64,000 nucleotides of DNA, taken from NCBI RefSeq assembly GCF_003667575.1, contig NZ_RCUY01000009.1, forward strand, positions 310,001 to 374,000. The letters are read 5' to 3'. The position numbers were made by a program, and so were the translations under genes. Shown in pieces: positions 1 to 7,827 of the stretch. The notes beneath the pieces were generated by a model. It ran no database searches. It worked only from the letters and a program-made list of their open reading frames with translations, and was not told the DNA's origin. The stretch's first letter is position 1. Every line of letters starts with the position of its first letter. The stretch comes from Mycetocola lacteus. GTDB taxonomy: Bacteria > Actinomycetota > Actinomycetes > Actinomycetales > Microbacteriaceae.

Positions 1-143
1 CGAGTATGTAGCGAACTAATCGCCACTGATTGGATCTAAGTGAGTTAAAAATGAATTTCATGTCATGTTCATATTGGCAGGAATCGCATGCCATTAAGGC
101 ATAAGCACACACTAGTTAAGAATCCGATAGCGATTGGCTACTT
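1..143. other. AT-richer non-coding edge
   Basis: No convincing reading frame is visible here. Base composition is visibly more AT-rich than the rest of the window. A small dyad, ATGCC-ATTAA-GGCAT at 88-102, is the only structure noticed; it may belong to a gene cut off by the window edge. It ends at the stop codon of the leftward HxlR gene. Confidence 0.4.
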
Positions 144-524
144 TCAAAGGAGATGCGCTACCAACACGATTTCATCGGCGGCGCTGTCATAGCGATCGCG
201 GTTGTCCAGGACATCCTCGATATGGGATTCCGCCCAGATCTGGAGCGCCTTCAGCGGCTCTTCGAGCGTGCGTCCCAGCTCGGTCAGTTCATAGCGCCCG
301 TCGGCACGAATCAGCATGCCATCGCGCTCCAGGGAGCGCAGCGTGTCGGTCAGCACCTTCTTACTGATGCCCTCGATCCGGGTGTGTAGCTCGCCAAAGC
401 GCAGCGGGCCGGCCACCAGGCTGATCACGATCATCGCCGTCCACTTATTCGCGATTTGCGCGAGCGAGGTGCGCGAGGGGCAGCTGCGCGAAAAAATGTT
501 CCACTCCACAGGTCTTCCATTCAC
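144..524 (-). CDS. HxlR-family transcriptional regulator
   Basis: Single-domain winged-helix regulator of about 126 residues. Visible family marks are the N-terminal Cys (SRSCPSRTSLAQIANKWT), the core GPLRFGELHTRIEGISKKVLTDTLRSLE, where the recognition helix lies, and the wing RYELTELGRTLEEPL. HxlR proteins act as dimers and usually sense electrophiles, aldehydes or redox change through that N-terminal Cys. The GTG at 524 has no clear ribosome site; a GTG at 509 (residue 6) preceded by GGAAGA is an alternative start. It is divergent from a SnoaL-like gene, with a perfect dyad between them that is probably its operator. Confidence 0.9.
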   Translation of the reverse strand: MNGRPVEWNIFSRSCPSRTSLAQIANKWTAMIVISLVAGPLRFGELHTRIEGISKKVLTDTLRSLERDGMLIRADGRYELTELGRTLEEPLKALQIWAESHIEDVLDNRDRYDSAADEIVLVAHLL

Positions 525-556
525 TCCGGGTTGACCCTAGCCTAGTGCCGAGATGC

Positions 557-576
557 CGGTTACGTTGAGGTAACCG
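557..576. promoter_or_regulatory. putative HxlR operator
   Basis: CGGTTACGTTGAGGTAACCG: perfect 7-bp arms around a 6-bp centre, lying between the divergent HxlR and SnoaL-like genes. The GTTAC-N6-GTAAC form resembles published HxlR-type sites in spacing. Assignment to this regulator is inferred from position only. Confidence 0.6.
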
Positions 577-622
577 CATGCATCATGACATAACTGTCCT
601 AGGACAACCCCAAGGAGAAATC

Positions 623-1012
623 ATGAGCATTCCCGCCGCCTACCAGCGCTACGAAGACGCCCTCGCCACCGGAGACATGGCAGCCCTGGCCGCCGCCCTG
701 CACCCCGCGGTTGTATGGCACCAGCCGGGCGCCAACCCGCTCTCCGGCGACCACGTGGGACCCGACGCCGTACTCGCCCTGCTGGGTGGGTTCATGGAGC
801 GCAGCCAGGGCACCTTCGCCCTGCAGACCCAGACCCGCATGGTCAACGGTGACACCGTGGCCACCACCGTGGCCTTCTCGGCACAGCGTCCCGGACGCCC
901 CGATCTGGGCATGAACGGGGTGGATGTGTTCCGCATCGCCGATGACCGCATCGCCGAAATCTGGCTCTTCAGCACCGACCAGGAAGCCGAAGACGCCTTC
1001 TGGCAGGACTAG
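623..1012 (+). CDS. SnoaL-like / NTF2-fold protein
   Basis: 129-residue protein of the NTF2/SnoaL-like fold: an N-terminal helix pair (YQRYEDALATGDMAALAAAL), then HPAVVWHQPGANPLSGDHVG and a beta-sheet ending in FRIADDRIAEIWLFSTDQE, which is typical of this family. Members include small isomerases, hydrolases and proteins of unknown role; no substrate can be assigned. The start at 623 was chosen because AAGGAGAA lies 4-5 nt upstream; an ATG at 578 is in frame but has no ribosome site. It is divergent from HxlR and probably its target. Confidence 0.8.
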   Translation: MSIPAAYQRYEDALATGDMAALAAALHPAVVWHQPGANPLSGDHVGPDAVLALLGGFMERSQGTFALQTQTRMVNGDTVATTVAFSAQRPGRPDLGMNGVDVFRIADDRIAEIWLFSTDQEAEDAFWQD

Positions 1013-1021
1013 GGTGTCGGG

Positions 1022-1053
1022 GCGCCCGTGAACTCTGGATAAACGGGCGCTTT
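1022..1053 (+). terminator. terminator after SnoaL-like gene
   Basis: GCGCCCGT (1022-1029) pairs with ACGGGCGC (1043-1050), followed by TTT, 10 nt after the stop codon. The loop is 13 nt. Confidence 0.55.
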
Positions 1054-1105
1054 CACCCCCTCCTCACGGCGTTTTCAAATCGATTCGACCGCTACAGTTA
1101 AACGT

Positions 1106-2656
1106 GTGAGTGTTTCCCCTTCCCCCGCACAGGATTCCCTGTTTTCCCGCCGTTTTTTGAGTGTCACCCTGGGTGCCTGCGCCCTGGTATTTTTAGGTGC
1201 GTTTGAGTCGATGGCGGTCACGACCATCATGCCCGTGATCAGTGCCGATCTGAACGGACAATCCCTCTACGCCCTGGCCTTCGCCGGCCCCCTGGCCACC
1301 GGCATTATCGGCATGGTCGTGGCGGGCAACTGGGCCGACCGATCCGGTCCCACCCGGCCGCTTCTGGCCGCGGTGACGATGTTCACTATCGGCCTGATCG
1401 CCTCGGGCCTGGCCACCGCAATGTTCCCGTTCCTGCTGGGCCGCCTGGCCCAGGGCATGGGCGGCGGCGCGATCACCGTGGCCCTCTACGTCATGGTCGC
1501 CCGGGCACTGCCCCCGCGCCTGCACCCGCCGATGTTTGCCTGCTTCTCCGCCGCCTGGGTTTTGCCCTCGCTGGTGGGACCGGTGATTGCCGGATTCGTC
1601 GCCGACACCTGGAGCTGGCACTGGGTCTTCCTGGGCGTGGTTATCCTCGTGGTGTGCGCCCTTGCTCTGGTCACCCCCACACTGCGCCGCCTCTCGGCCA
1701 GCGAGCACACGCTGCGCGCCGCGGATGCCGACGGCACCGTTCCGGTACGCGCCGCCTGGGACGCCCCGCGTATCCTCTGGGCCACCCTGGCCGCCGTGTC
1801 CGTGCTGACCCTGAGCCTTGCCGGCGAACAGGGGCCCGGCGGCCTGGTGGTTGCCGTGGTCGCGCTGGTGATCGGGCTGATCGCCGTACGCCCGCTGCTG
1901 CCCGCCGGCGTCCTGGGACTGCGCCGGGGACTGCCCGGTGTCATCCGCATGCGCGCGGTGGTCGCCGCCACCTTCTTTGGTGCGGAGATCTACGTGCCCT
2001 ACCTGCTGATCGAGCACTACAACTTCTCCCCCACCGCCGCGGGCTTCGCCCTGACCGGTGGTGCCGTGAGCTGGGCCGTGGGCTCGGCGCTGCAGGGTCG
2101 GATGGGCGACCGCCTGCCCAACGCGTTCATCGCCCGCAGCGCCCCGATCATCGCGTTTGTGGCGATCGGCGGGCTGTTTGTGGTGGCACTACTGCACCTC
2201 TCGCCGTGGATCGCGCTGGCCGCCTGGACCCTCGCCGGTCTCGGCGTGGGCATGCTCTACCCGCGCCTGGGTGTGCTGACCCTGGCCCACTCAACCCCCA
2301 CCAACCAGGGCTTTAACTCGGCGGCACTGACCATCGCCGACTCGTTTGGAAGCGCCATCTCGCTGGCCATCGCCGGGGTGCTGTTCAGCTCGGCCCTGAT
2401 CGGAGGAAGCGGGCCGTTCCTGCTAGTCTTCGCCTTCACAGCGGTGCTCGCGCTGGTCGCGCTGGCGATCTCGTCGCGGATGCTCGGCGGACTGCCGACG
2501 AGCGTGGAACCCACGCCGACGATGCCGGTCACCGTGGTGCCCGCGGATCCACACACCGGCCCGATCACCCTGATCTCCGCCGAGGAGATCGCCGTGCACA
2601 CCGGGACCATCACGATTGTCTCGCCGACGCAGCCCGAGAACAGGGACGAAGACTAG
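1106..2656 (+). CDS. MFS transporter, DHA2-like efflux
   Basis: 516-residue polytopic membrane protein with about 14 hydrophobic segments. The motif GNWADRSGPTRPL after the second helix is MFS motif A. Family knowledge suggests proton-coupled export of small molecules; the substrate is unknown. The last 60 residues are hydrophilic and contain two near-copies of one element, HTGPITLIS and HTGTITIVS, which is unusual. The GTG start lacks a ribosome site but has TACAGT 7 nt upstream, so the message is probably leaderless. The stop codon overlaps that of the convergent Lrp gene (2653-2656). Confidence 0.85.
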   Translation: MSVSPSPAQDSLFSRRFLSVTLGACALVFLGAFESMAVTTIMPVISADLNGQSLYALAFAGPLATGIIGMVVAGNWADRSGPTRPLLAAVTMFTIGLIASGLATAMFPFLLGRLAQGMGGGAITVALYVMVARALPPRLHPPMFACFSAAWVLPSLVGPVIAGFVADTWSWHWVFLGVVILVVCALALVTPTLRRLSASEHTLRAADADGTVPVRAAWDAPRILWATLAAVSVLTLSLAGEQGPGGLVVAVVALVIGLIAVRPLLPAGVLGLRRGLPGVIRMRAVVAATFFGAEIYVPYLLIEHYNFSPTAAGFALTGGAVSWAVGSALQGRMGDRLPNAFIARSAPIIAFVAIGGLFVVALLHLSPWIALAAWTLAGLGVGMLYPRLGVLTLAHSTPTNQGFNSAALTIADSFGSAISLAIAGVLFSSALIGGSGPFLLVFAFTAVLALVALAISSRMLGGLPTSVEPTPTMPVTVVPADPHTGPITLISAEEIAVHTGTITIVSPTQPENRDED

Positions 2657-3141
2657 GGCTCAAACGAGCGCGCATCTCCCTCGGGTAGCGTGTCGGTGAA
2701 CAGCTTCATGGTGAGGTGGGAGTCCACCCGGGTCACCGGGGAGAGCGTGGAGAGCTTGGACGTGAGGAACATCTCGTAGGCATCCGAGTCGGACACGGCA
2801 ACCCGGATGTAGTAGTCGGGGCGGCCAAACATTCGGCGCAGCTCCACCACCTCGGGCATCGCGATCACGTCCTGCTCAAACTTCTCCATCGTGACCCGGT
2901 CGTTGACCCCGATGTCCACGGCGACCACCACCTCGAAGCCCCGACCCATCGCGGTGTAGTCCACCTGGGCACCGTAGCCGGCGATGATCCCCGCCTCCTC
3001 CAGGCGACGCACGCGTCGCAGGCACGGGGGCGGGGTCAGCCCCACCCGGCGGGCCAGATCCACGTTGGACATCCGTCCGTCGCGCGCAAGCAGTAACAAT
3101 ATCTCTTGATCGATGGCGTCCAGGGCGGGTTTGTTGCTCAT
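2653..3141 (-). CDS. Lrp/AsnC-family regulator
   Basis: 162-residue feast/famine regulator: N-terminal helix-turn-helix (LDAIDQEILLLLARDGRMSNVDLARRVG) and C-terminal AsnC/RAM ligand domain (VEVVVAV-like strand through MPEVVELRRMFGRPDYYIRV). The ATG at 3141 fits the family length; the upstream in-frame extension is atypical. It is divergent from azlCD. In Corynebacterium glutamicum a divergent Lrp activates brnFE (azlCD-type) when branched-chain amino acids accumulate, and the same arrangement here implies the same role. Confidence 0.92.
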   Translation of the reverse strand: MSNKPALDAIDQEILLLLARDGRMSNVDLARRVGLTPPPCLRRVRRLEEAGIIAGYGAQVDYTAMGRGFEVVVAVDIGVNDRVTMEKFEQDVIAMPEVVELRRMFGRPDYYIRVAVSDSDAYEMFLTSKLSTLSPVTRVDSHLTMKLFTDTLPEGDARSFEP

Positions 3142-3203
3142 AATTACCATTCTAGGTTCATATCGGGTACAAAATAAGCCACGCTTTTTCCTAAAATTGC
3201 GTT

Positions 3204-3983
3204 GTGACCCCTGAACCCGCACCCACGGCCCGGCGTGGCGCTCGCCCGCGACCCGACGGCCGTCGGGCGCGTCTTGGTGAGCTTAGGCTGGCGTTCTTTG
3301 ACACCGCGGGTGCCGGAGGCGCCCTGTTCCCCCTCGGGCTCGCATTCGGCCTGCTGGTTTCCCAGGCGGGCCTGGACTGGTGGTGGGCCACGATCTTTAC
3401 CGCCGTCGTCTATGCGGGATCACTCGAGTTCATCCTGGTGGGGCTGGTGATGGTCGCCGCACCGCTCTCCACGATTGCCCTCACCTCCCTGGTGGTTAAT
3501 GTGCGCCACGTCTTTTACGCGCTCTCCTTCCCGATCCACCGGGTGCGCCCGGGCCTGGGCAAGCTGTACTCGGCGTATGCGATGACCGATGAGGCCTATG
3601 CGATCACCACCGGCCGCCCCCGAGAGAACTGGACCGGCACCCGGATCATCGGCATCCAGGTGTTCTGTCAGCTCTACTGGGTGCTCGGGGCGACCGTTGG
3701 CGCGCTGGCCGGGAACCGGCTGGAGCTCCATCTCCCCGGGCTGGAATTCACCCTCACCGCGCTGTTTGTGGTGCTGGCCATCGAGGCGTATCGCGCCCGC
3801 CGAGACATGCCCACCGCGGTCATCGCCCTGCTCTCGGGCCTAATCGGCATCGCGCTGTCCCCCGAACACATGCTGCCGATCGCGATGTCGCTGCTGACCA
3901 CGGGGCTCCTGGTTCGGTTCTGGCTGCGCACACGCCGAGCGCGGCATACATCGAATGTGGATCACGGCGAGGAGGAACGATGA
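3204..3983 (+). CDS. azlC: AzlC-family amino acid exporter subunit
   Basis: 259-residue AzlC/BrnF-family membrane protein, the large subunit of a branched-chain amino acid exporter. Family signatures include GALFPLGLAFGLLVSQAGLDWWWA, then AGSLEFILVGLV and NVRHVFYAL. A basic N-terminal tail (residues 1-25) precedes the first helix. The GTG start is preceded by TAAAAT exactly 6 nt upstream and no ribosome site, so it is probably leaderless. It overlaps azlD by 4 nt (ATGA), indicating translational coupling, and is divergent from the Lrp gene. Confidence 0.92.
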   Translation: MTPEPAPTARRGARPRPDGRRARLGELRLAFFDTAGAGGALFPLGLAFGLLVSQAGLDWWWATIFTAVVYAGSLEFILVGLVMVAAPLSTIALTSLVVNVRHVFYALSFPIHRVRPGLGKLYSAYAMTDEAYAITTGRPRENWTGTRIIGIQVFCQLYWVLGATVGALAGNRLELHLPGLEFTLTALFVVLAIEAYRARRDMPTAVIALLSGLIGIALSPEHMLPIAMSLLTTGLLVRFWLRTRRARHTSNVDHGEEER

Positions 3984-4312
3984 TCGACCCCGGCTATCTC
4001 CTTGCCACCGTCCTGGTCGCCGGAGGCATTACGTTTGCGCTGCGCGCGGTCCCCCTGCTCGCGGTCGCCCCGCTCCGGCGCAGCGCAGCCGTGCGATATC
4101 TCGCCGAGGAGCTGCCCGCGGGCATCATGATTGTGCTCGTGCTCTACTGCCTGCGGGATCTAGACGTCACGAGCCTCTCCCCCGCGCTCCCGACACTGAT
4201 CGCGCTGAACGTGACCATCGGGCTCCAGCTCTGGAAGCACAACGCGCTGCTGAGCATTTTCGCGGGCACCGCGGTCAACGTCGTGCTGCTCTCGACGGTG
4301 TTTCCGGCCTAG
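3980..4312 (+). CDS. azlD: AzlD-family amino acid exporter subunit
   Basis: 110-residue membrane protein with four hydrophobic segments, the small partner of AzlC (BrnE-like). The pattern TFALRAVPLL near the N-terminus and LYCLRD in the middle are typical of AzlD. Its start overlaps the azlC stop (ATGA), with GAGGAGGAACG just upstream as a strong ribosome site. The pair would export branched-chain amino acids or methionine across the cytoplasmic membrane. Confidence 0.92.
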   Translation: MIDPGYLLATVLVAGGITFALRAVPLLAVAPLRRSAAVRYLAEELPAGIMIVLVLYCLRDLDVTSLSPALPTLIALNVTIGLQLWKHNALLSIFAGTAVNVVLLSTVFPA

Positions 4313-4334
4313 CGGGTACGCCGGTGCCGCCGCG

Positions 4335-5162
4335 TTAGCGGCGTCCGCGCACCGGGATCCGCAGCAGCGACACCAGGGCGAGGACCCACAGCGCCGCACC
4401 ACCACCGGCGATTTCTCCCGCCAGCATCACGCGGGTGTTCAGCCCAGCCCCCAGCCCGGCCACACCGACCGCAAACGCGACGGCAAAGCCCAGGGTCCCC
4501 AGCACCATGAACAGCGTGCGCACCAGGCGCAGCCCGCGGGTGCCGGATTCCACCCGTCCACGCGCGGGCCGCACAATCGTGCCGAGGGCCAGCGTGCCCA
4601 GGGAGAGCGCGAATCCACCAAAGACGTCACTCGGACGATGCCAGCCAAACATCAGGAGCTGGGCGCTGATGGTCACCAGCAGCGGGGCACCCAGCAGCAT
4701 CACGATCCAGCGCCCGGTGGAGGGCAGCACCAGGATCAGGGCCATCACCAGGACCGACACCACGGCCGCATGCCCGCTGGGGAATGAGTTCCCCGGGTTT
4801 TCCAGATGGAATTCGGGTCGCTCCAGGAACACGTTTTTCAGAGCCTTGGCCGAGAGCACGGCGACCCCGATGGCAAGCACCGTATGGACCGCCCCGCCGA
4901 TGCCCGATCGCCAGAGCGCGATCAGCGCGATCACCACCGCCAGGATCGCAATCGACTGCAGGCTCACCCAGTCCAGGGGCGGTGGAACGTTACTGGAGAG
5001 GGTTGAGGCGCGCAGGAGTGCGTTTTCGGCGCGCTGTCCCACATCGTTCTGGACCCCAAGCAGATAGGTCGCGACAAACACGGCGAGGGCGATCACAAAC
5101 ACGATGATCGCGCGTCCGCGCGCACCAAGACGGGCGCGAGACGGGGACGGGTTGGGCGACAT
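4335..5162 (-). CDS. PAP2-superfamily phosphatase
   Basis: 275-residue membrane protein of the type 2 phosphatidic acid phosphatase superfamily. The three active-site motifs are present in altered form: KNVFLERP (C1), PSGHA (C2) and GWHRPSD (C3). In C3 the usual SR pair before the catalytic His is QL (QLLMFGWHRPSD), so the phosphate-binding Arg is missing at its normal place. About six membrane helices are predicted. Likely substrates are lipid phosphates such as phosphatidate or undecaprenyl pyrophosphate. The ATG at 5162 follows GAGAAAG; a TTG at 5216 would add 18 residues. Confidence 0.8.
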   Translation of the reverse strand: MSPNPSPSRARLGARGRAIIVFVIALAVFVATYLLGVQNDVGQRAENALLRASTLSSNVPPPLDWVSLQSIAILAVVIALIALWRSGIGGAVHTVLAIGVAVLSAKALKNVFLERPEFHLENPGNSFPSGHAAVVSVLVMALILVLPSTGRWIVMLLGAPLLVTISAQLLMFGWHRPSDVFGGFALSLGTLALGTIVRPARGRVESGTRGLRLVRTLFMVLGTLGFAVAFAVGVAGLGAGLNTRVMLAGEIAGGGAALWVLALVSLLRIPVRGRR

Positions 5163-5288
5163 AGGGGGAACTTTCTCAGCGACCCGAGGGCCGGGGACGT
5201 GCGGGGAAGAATTCAACCCTATGACAGCATGCCTGGGAGTTTCGGGATCGCCCCGGGGTTTCAGATCCGCCCGGGGCGAACGTCGAAA

Positions 5289-6044
5289 CTAGCGGGCGCT
5301 GTAGCCGCCGTCCACGAGGTGGGTGCTTCCGGTAACAAATCCCGCGGCATCACTGGCGAGGAACGCGATCATCTGGGCGATCTCCTCGGCGGTGGCCAGA
5401 CGTCCCATCGGGTGCAGCGCAACCAGGGCCGCGTAGCTCTCCGGGGTGGTGATGTTCTGAATCATCGGGGTGTGGACATACCCGGGGGCGACCGCATTGA
5501 CCCGCACACCGGTGCGGGCATTTTCCAGCGCGGCGGACTTGGTCATCCCCACCACGCCGTGCTTGGCGGTCACATAGGCCGAGGCACCGGCCTGGCCAAC
5601 CGTGCCGAGAATCGAGGCGAGGTTCACCACGGCGCCGCCGCCGTGGGCGGCCATCGCCGGGATCTGCGCACGCATTCCGGTGTAGAGCGAGTCGAGGTTG
5701 ATGCTGATCACGCGGTGCCAGTCCTCGGGGGTGTACTCGGTCAGCGGGGCCGACGGTCCCGAAATGCCCGCGTTGTTGACGGCGATGCCCAGGGGCGCCA
5801 TCGCCTCGGCCAGGCGGACCGACTCGGTTCCCCAGTCGGGGCTGGTCACGTCGGCCACGAACGTAGCCGCGGTGCCTCCACGCGCAATAATCTCCTGATA
5901 CACGGCCTCGACGGCCGCCTGGTCACGGTCAACCAGCAGCACCGCTGTTCCGTTTGCCGCCAGGAGCTCCGCGACGGCGCGGCCGATTCCTGCACCCGCT
6001 CCGGACACGATTGCCGAACGGTTTGCCACATCATAGGTAGCCAT
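5289..6044 (-). CDS. SDR-family oxidoreductase
   Basis: 251-residue classical short-chain dehydrogenase/reductase. It has the Rossmann motif SGAGAGIGRA near residue 15, NNAGISG, and the catalytic YVTAK tetrad element, with the end DGGYSAR typical of the family. Asp within LLVDRDQ at the end of the second strand suggests NAD rather than NADP. The ATG at 6044 follows GGAAGGAAATC. It is divergent from the aldo/keto reductase operon, so it may share control by the TetR gene beyond it; the substrate is unknown. Confidence 0.9.
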   Translation of the reverse strand: MATYDVANRSAIVSGAGAGIGRAVAELLAANGTAVLLVDRDQAAVEAVYQEIIARGGTAATFVADVTSPDWGTESVRLAEAMAPLGIAVNNAGISGPSAPLTEYTPEDWHRVISINLDSLYTGMRAQIPAMAAHGGGAVVNLASILGTVGQAGASAYVTAKHGVVGMTKSAALENARTGVRVNAVAPGYVHTPMIQNITTPESYAALVALHPMGRLATAEEIAQMIAFLASDAAGFVTGSTHLVDGGYSAR

Positions 6045-6225
6045 GATTTCCTTCCCGGACCGGCGAACGTCTCGCCTGGCCCATCCGGAACCATACGCCT
6101 CGGTATGTACTCGTCAATGGGTGGCGCCGATTTCGCACGCTTTGCTGTCGCATTGTGTGGGATTTCCCGTTTTCACCCCGGAAACTCGCGGATTGCTGAC
6201 GTTCGCACGCCGCGAACACGCGGGC

Positions 6226-6273
6226 TTGACAAGCGATCAGACAGAACTAAACTAAACGTACAGTTCAGTTCTG
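6226..6273 (+). promoter_or_regulatory. sigma-70-type promoter with TetR-type operator
   Basis: TTGACA (6226-6231) is followed 16 bp later by TAAACT (6248-6253). Over the -10 lies a 32-bp imperfect palindrome, 6242-6273, with 13 of 16 paired positions and its centre between 6257 and 6258 (left arm reads GAACTAAACTAAAC, right arm GTACAGTTCAGTTC). Repressor binding would block RNA polymerase. The TetR gene two cistrons downstream is the natural candidate, giving autorepression. Confidence 0.8.
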
Positions 6274-6283
6274 AAAGGACACC

Positions 6284-7144
6284 ATGTCAACACCACACGC
6301 AGCCGGTTCGGGCACCTTCCTTCTTGGCGGCGACCTCCCTGTCACCCGACTGGGCTATGGCACCATGCAGCTCACCGGCCCCGGAGTCTGGGGCGAACCC
6401 GCGGACCCCGACACCGCGATTGCGGTCCTCCGCCGCGCGGCCGAGCAGGGCGTCACCCTGTTTGATACCGCGGATTCCTACGGCCCCAGCGTCACCGAGC
6501 GACTGATTCGTGAGGCTCTCCACCCCTACCGCGACGAGATCGTGATCGCCACCAAGGCGGGCTTCACCCGTCAGGGACCCGGAGAATGGACGATGCTGGG
6601 CCAGCCCGCCTATCTGCGCCAGCAGGTCGAGATGTCCCTGCGCATCCTGGGGCTGGACCGGATCGACCTCTTCCAGCTGCACCGCATCGACCCGAACTTC
6701 CCCCTGGCGGACCAGCTGGGGGTCCTCGACGAGATGCGCGTCGAGGGCAAGATTCGCCACATCGGCCTGTCCGAGGTGAGCGTGGACCAGGTGAGGGCGG
6801 CATCCGACATCACCCGGATCGCCTCGGTGCAGAATCTCTACAACCTCAGCGACCGCAGCGCGGAGGATCTGCTGAGCTATGCCGAAGCCACCGGCATCGG
6901 CTTCATCCCCTGGTTCCCCCTCGCGACCGGCAAACTCGCCGGCCCCGACAGCCCGCTCGCCCAGATTGCCGAAACCCACGGTGCCACCCCGGCACAGCTG
7001 GCCCTGGCCTGGCTTCTGCACCGCTCCCCCGCGATGCTGCCCATCCCGGGAACCTCCTCCCTCGCCCACCTCGATTCGAACAACGCCGCGGCGGACATTA
7101 GCCTGGATGCGGACGAGATGGCAGCGCTTTCGGCGCTGAGCTAA
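6284..7144 (+). CDS. aldo/keto reductase
   Basis: 286-residue NADPH-dependent aldo/keto reductase with the full catalytic tetrad: Asp and Tyr in FDTADSYGPSVTE, Lys in IVIATKAGF and His in DLFQLHRID. The C-terminal coenzyme region LLHRSPAMLPIPGTSS is also typical. It would reduce an aldehyde or ketone; substrate not identifiable. ATG at 6284 follows AAAGGA. It is first in an operon with a TetR regulator and an SDR, 14 nt and an overlap apart, and sits behind a strong operator-controlled promoter, suggesting an inducible carbonyl-detoxification set. Confidence 0.92.
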   Translation: MSTPHAAGSGTFLLGGDLPVTRLGYGTMQLTGPGVWGEPADPDTAIAVLRRAAEQGVTLFDTADSYGPSVTERLIREALHPYRDEIVIATKAGFTRQGPGEWTMLGQPAYLRQQVEMSLRILGLDRIDLFQLHRIDPNFPLADQLGVLDEMRVEGKIRHIGLSEVSVDQVRAASDITRIASVQNLYNLSDRSAEDLLSYAEATGIGFIPWFPLATGKLAGPDSPLAQIAETHGATPAQLALAWLLHRSPAMLPIPGTSSLAHLDSNNAAADISLDADEMAALSALS

Positions 7145-7158
7145 CCCCGGAGGACCCA

Positions 7159-7827
7159 ATGCCCACGCCCCCACCCGCCGAGGTACCCGACGGTATTCAG
7201 TGTCACCCCACCGGGACCCGCAGCGACCGCATTCACGAATCGGTTCTGCGCGCGACCGAGGAGCTACTGACCGAGGGTGGCTATCCGGCGGCGACCGTGG
7301 ACGCCATCGCGGCCCGGTCGGGCGTGAGCAAGGCCACCATTTATAAGCACTGGCCCTCCCGGACGGCCGTGGCTGCCAAGGCGTTTGGACGCCTGATGGC
7401 GGGCGCACTCCCGCTGCCCGACACCGGCAACAGCGTTGCCGATCTCACCGAGCAGGTCCGCCGCGTCAGCGCGTTCTACGCCAGTGACCTGGGGGCGGTT
7501 TTTGCGCAGCTGCTAGCGGCCTGCGTGAACGATCCAACCGGGGCCACCTACTTCCGCGAATACTTCCTCGAGGGCCGGCGCACGGCGATCGCGACGCTCT
7601 GGCAGCGCGCGGTTGAGCGAGGCGACGCCTCCCCCACCATCCCGATTGACGACGTGATCGACATCCTGTTCGGACCGCTGATTTTCCGTCGCTTGACCGG
7701 ACACTTCCCCCTCACCGAGGACGCGGCTACCACGCTGGCGCTGAACGCGCTCCGTGGGCTCCTCCCCGCGGCGTCCCCACACACTTCTCTTTCCAAGGAT
7801 TCCCATGACACACACCATTCTGATTAG
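7159..7827 (+). CDS. TetR/AcrR-family regulator
   Basis: 222-residue repressor: N-terminal helix-turn-helix (TVDAIAARSGVSKATIYKHWPSR) and an all-helical C-terminal ligand/dimer domain with the TetR_C-like stretch ending in ALNALRGLLP. The start follows GGAGGA. Its 3' end overlaps the start of the next SDR gene by 23 nt. It is the likely reader of the 32-bp palindrome at 6242-6273 and so controls its own operon. Confidence 0.92.
   Translation: MPTPPPAEVPDGIQCHPTGTRSDRIHESVLRATEELLTEGGYPAATVDAIAARSGVSKATIYKHWPSRTAVAAKAFGRLMAGALPLPDTGNSVADLTEQVRRVSAFYASDLGAVFAQLLAACVNDPTGATYFREYFLEGRRTAIATLWQRAVERGDASPTIPIDDVIDILFGPLIFRRLTGHFPLTEDAATTLALNALRGLLPAASPHTSLSKDSHDTHHSD

Noticed and set aside
5199-6506. 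Long plus-strand ORF of 435 codons
   Set aside because: Antisense shadow of the SDR gene in GC-rich DNA; it also crosses the operator and start of the aldo/keto reductase.
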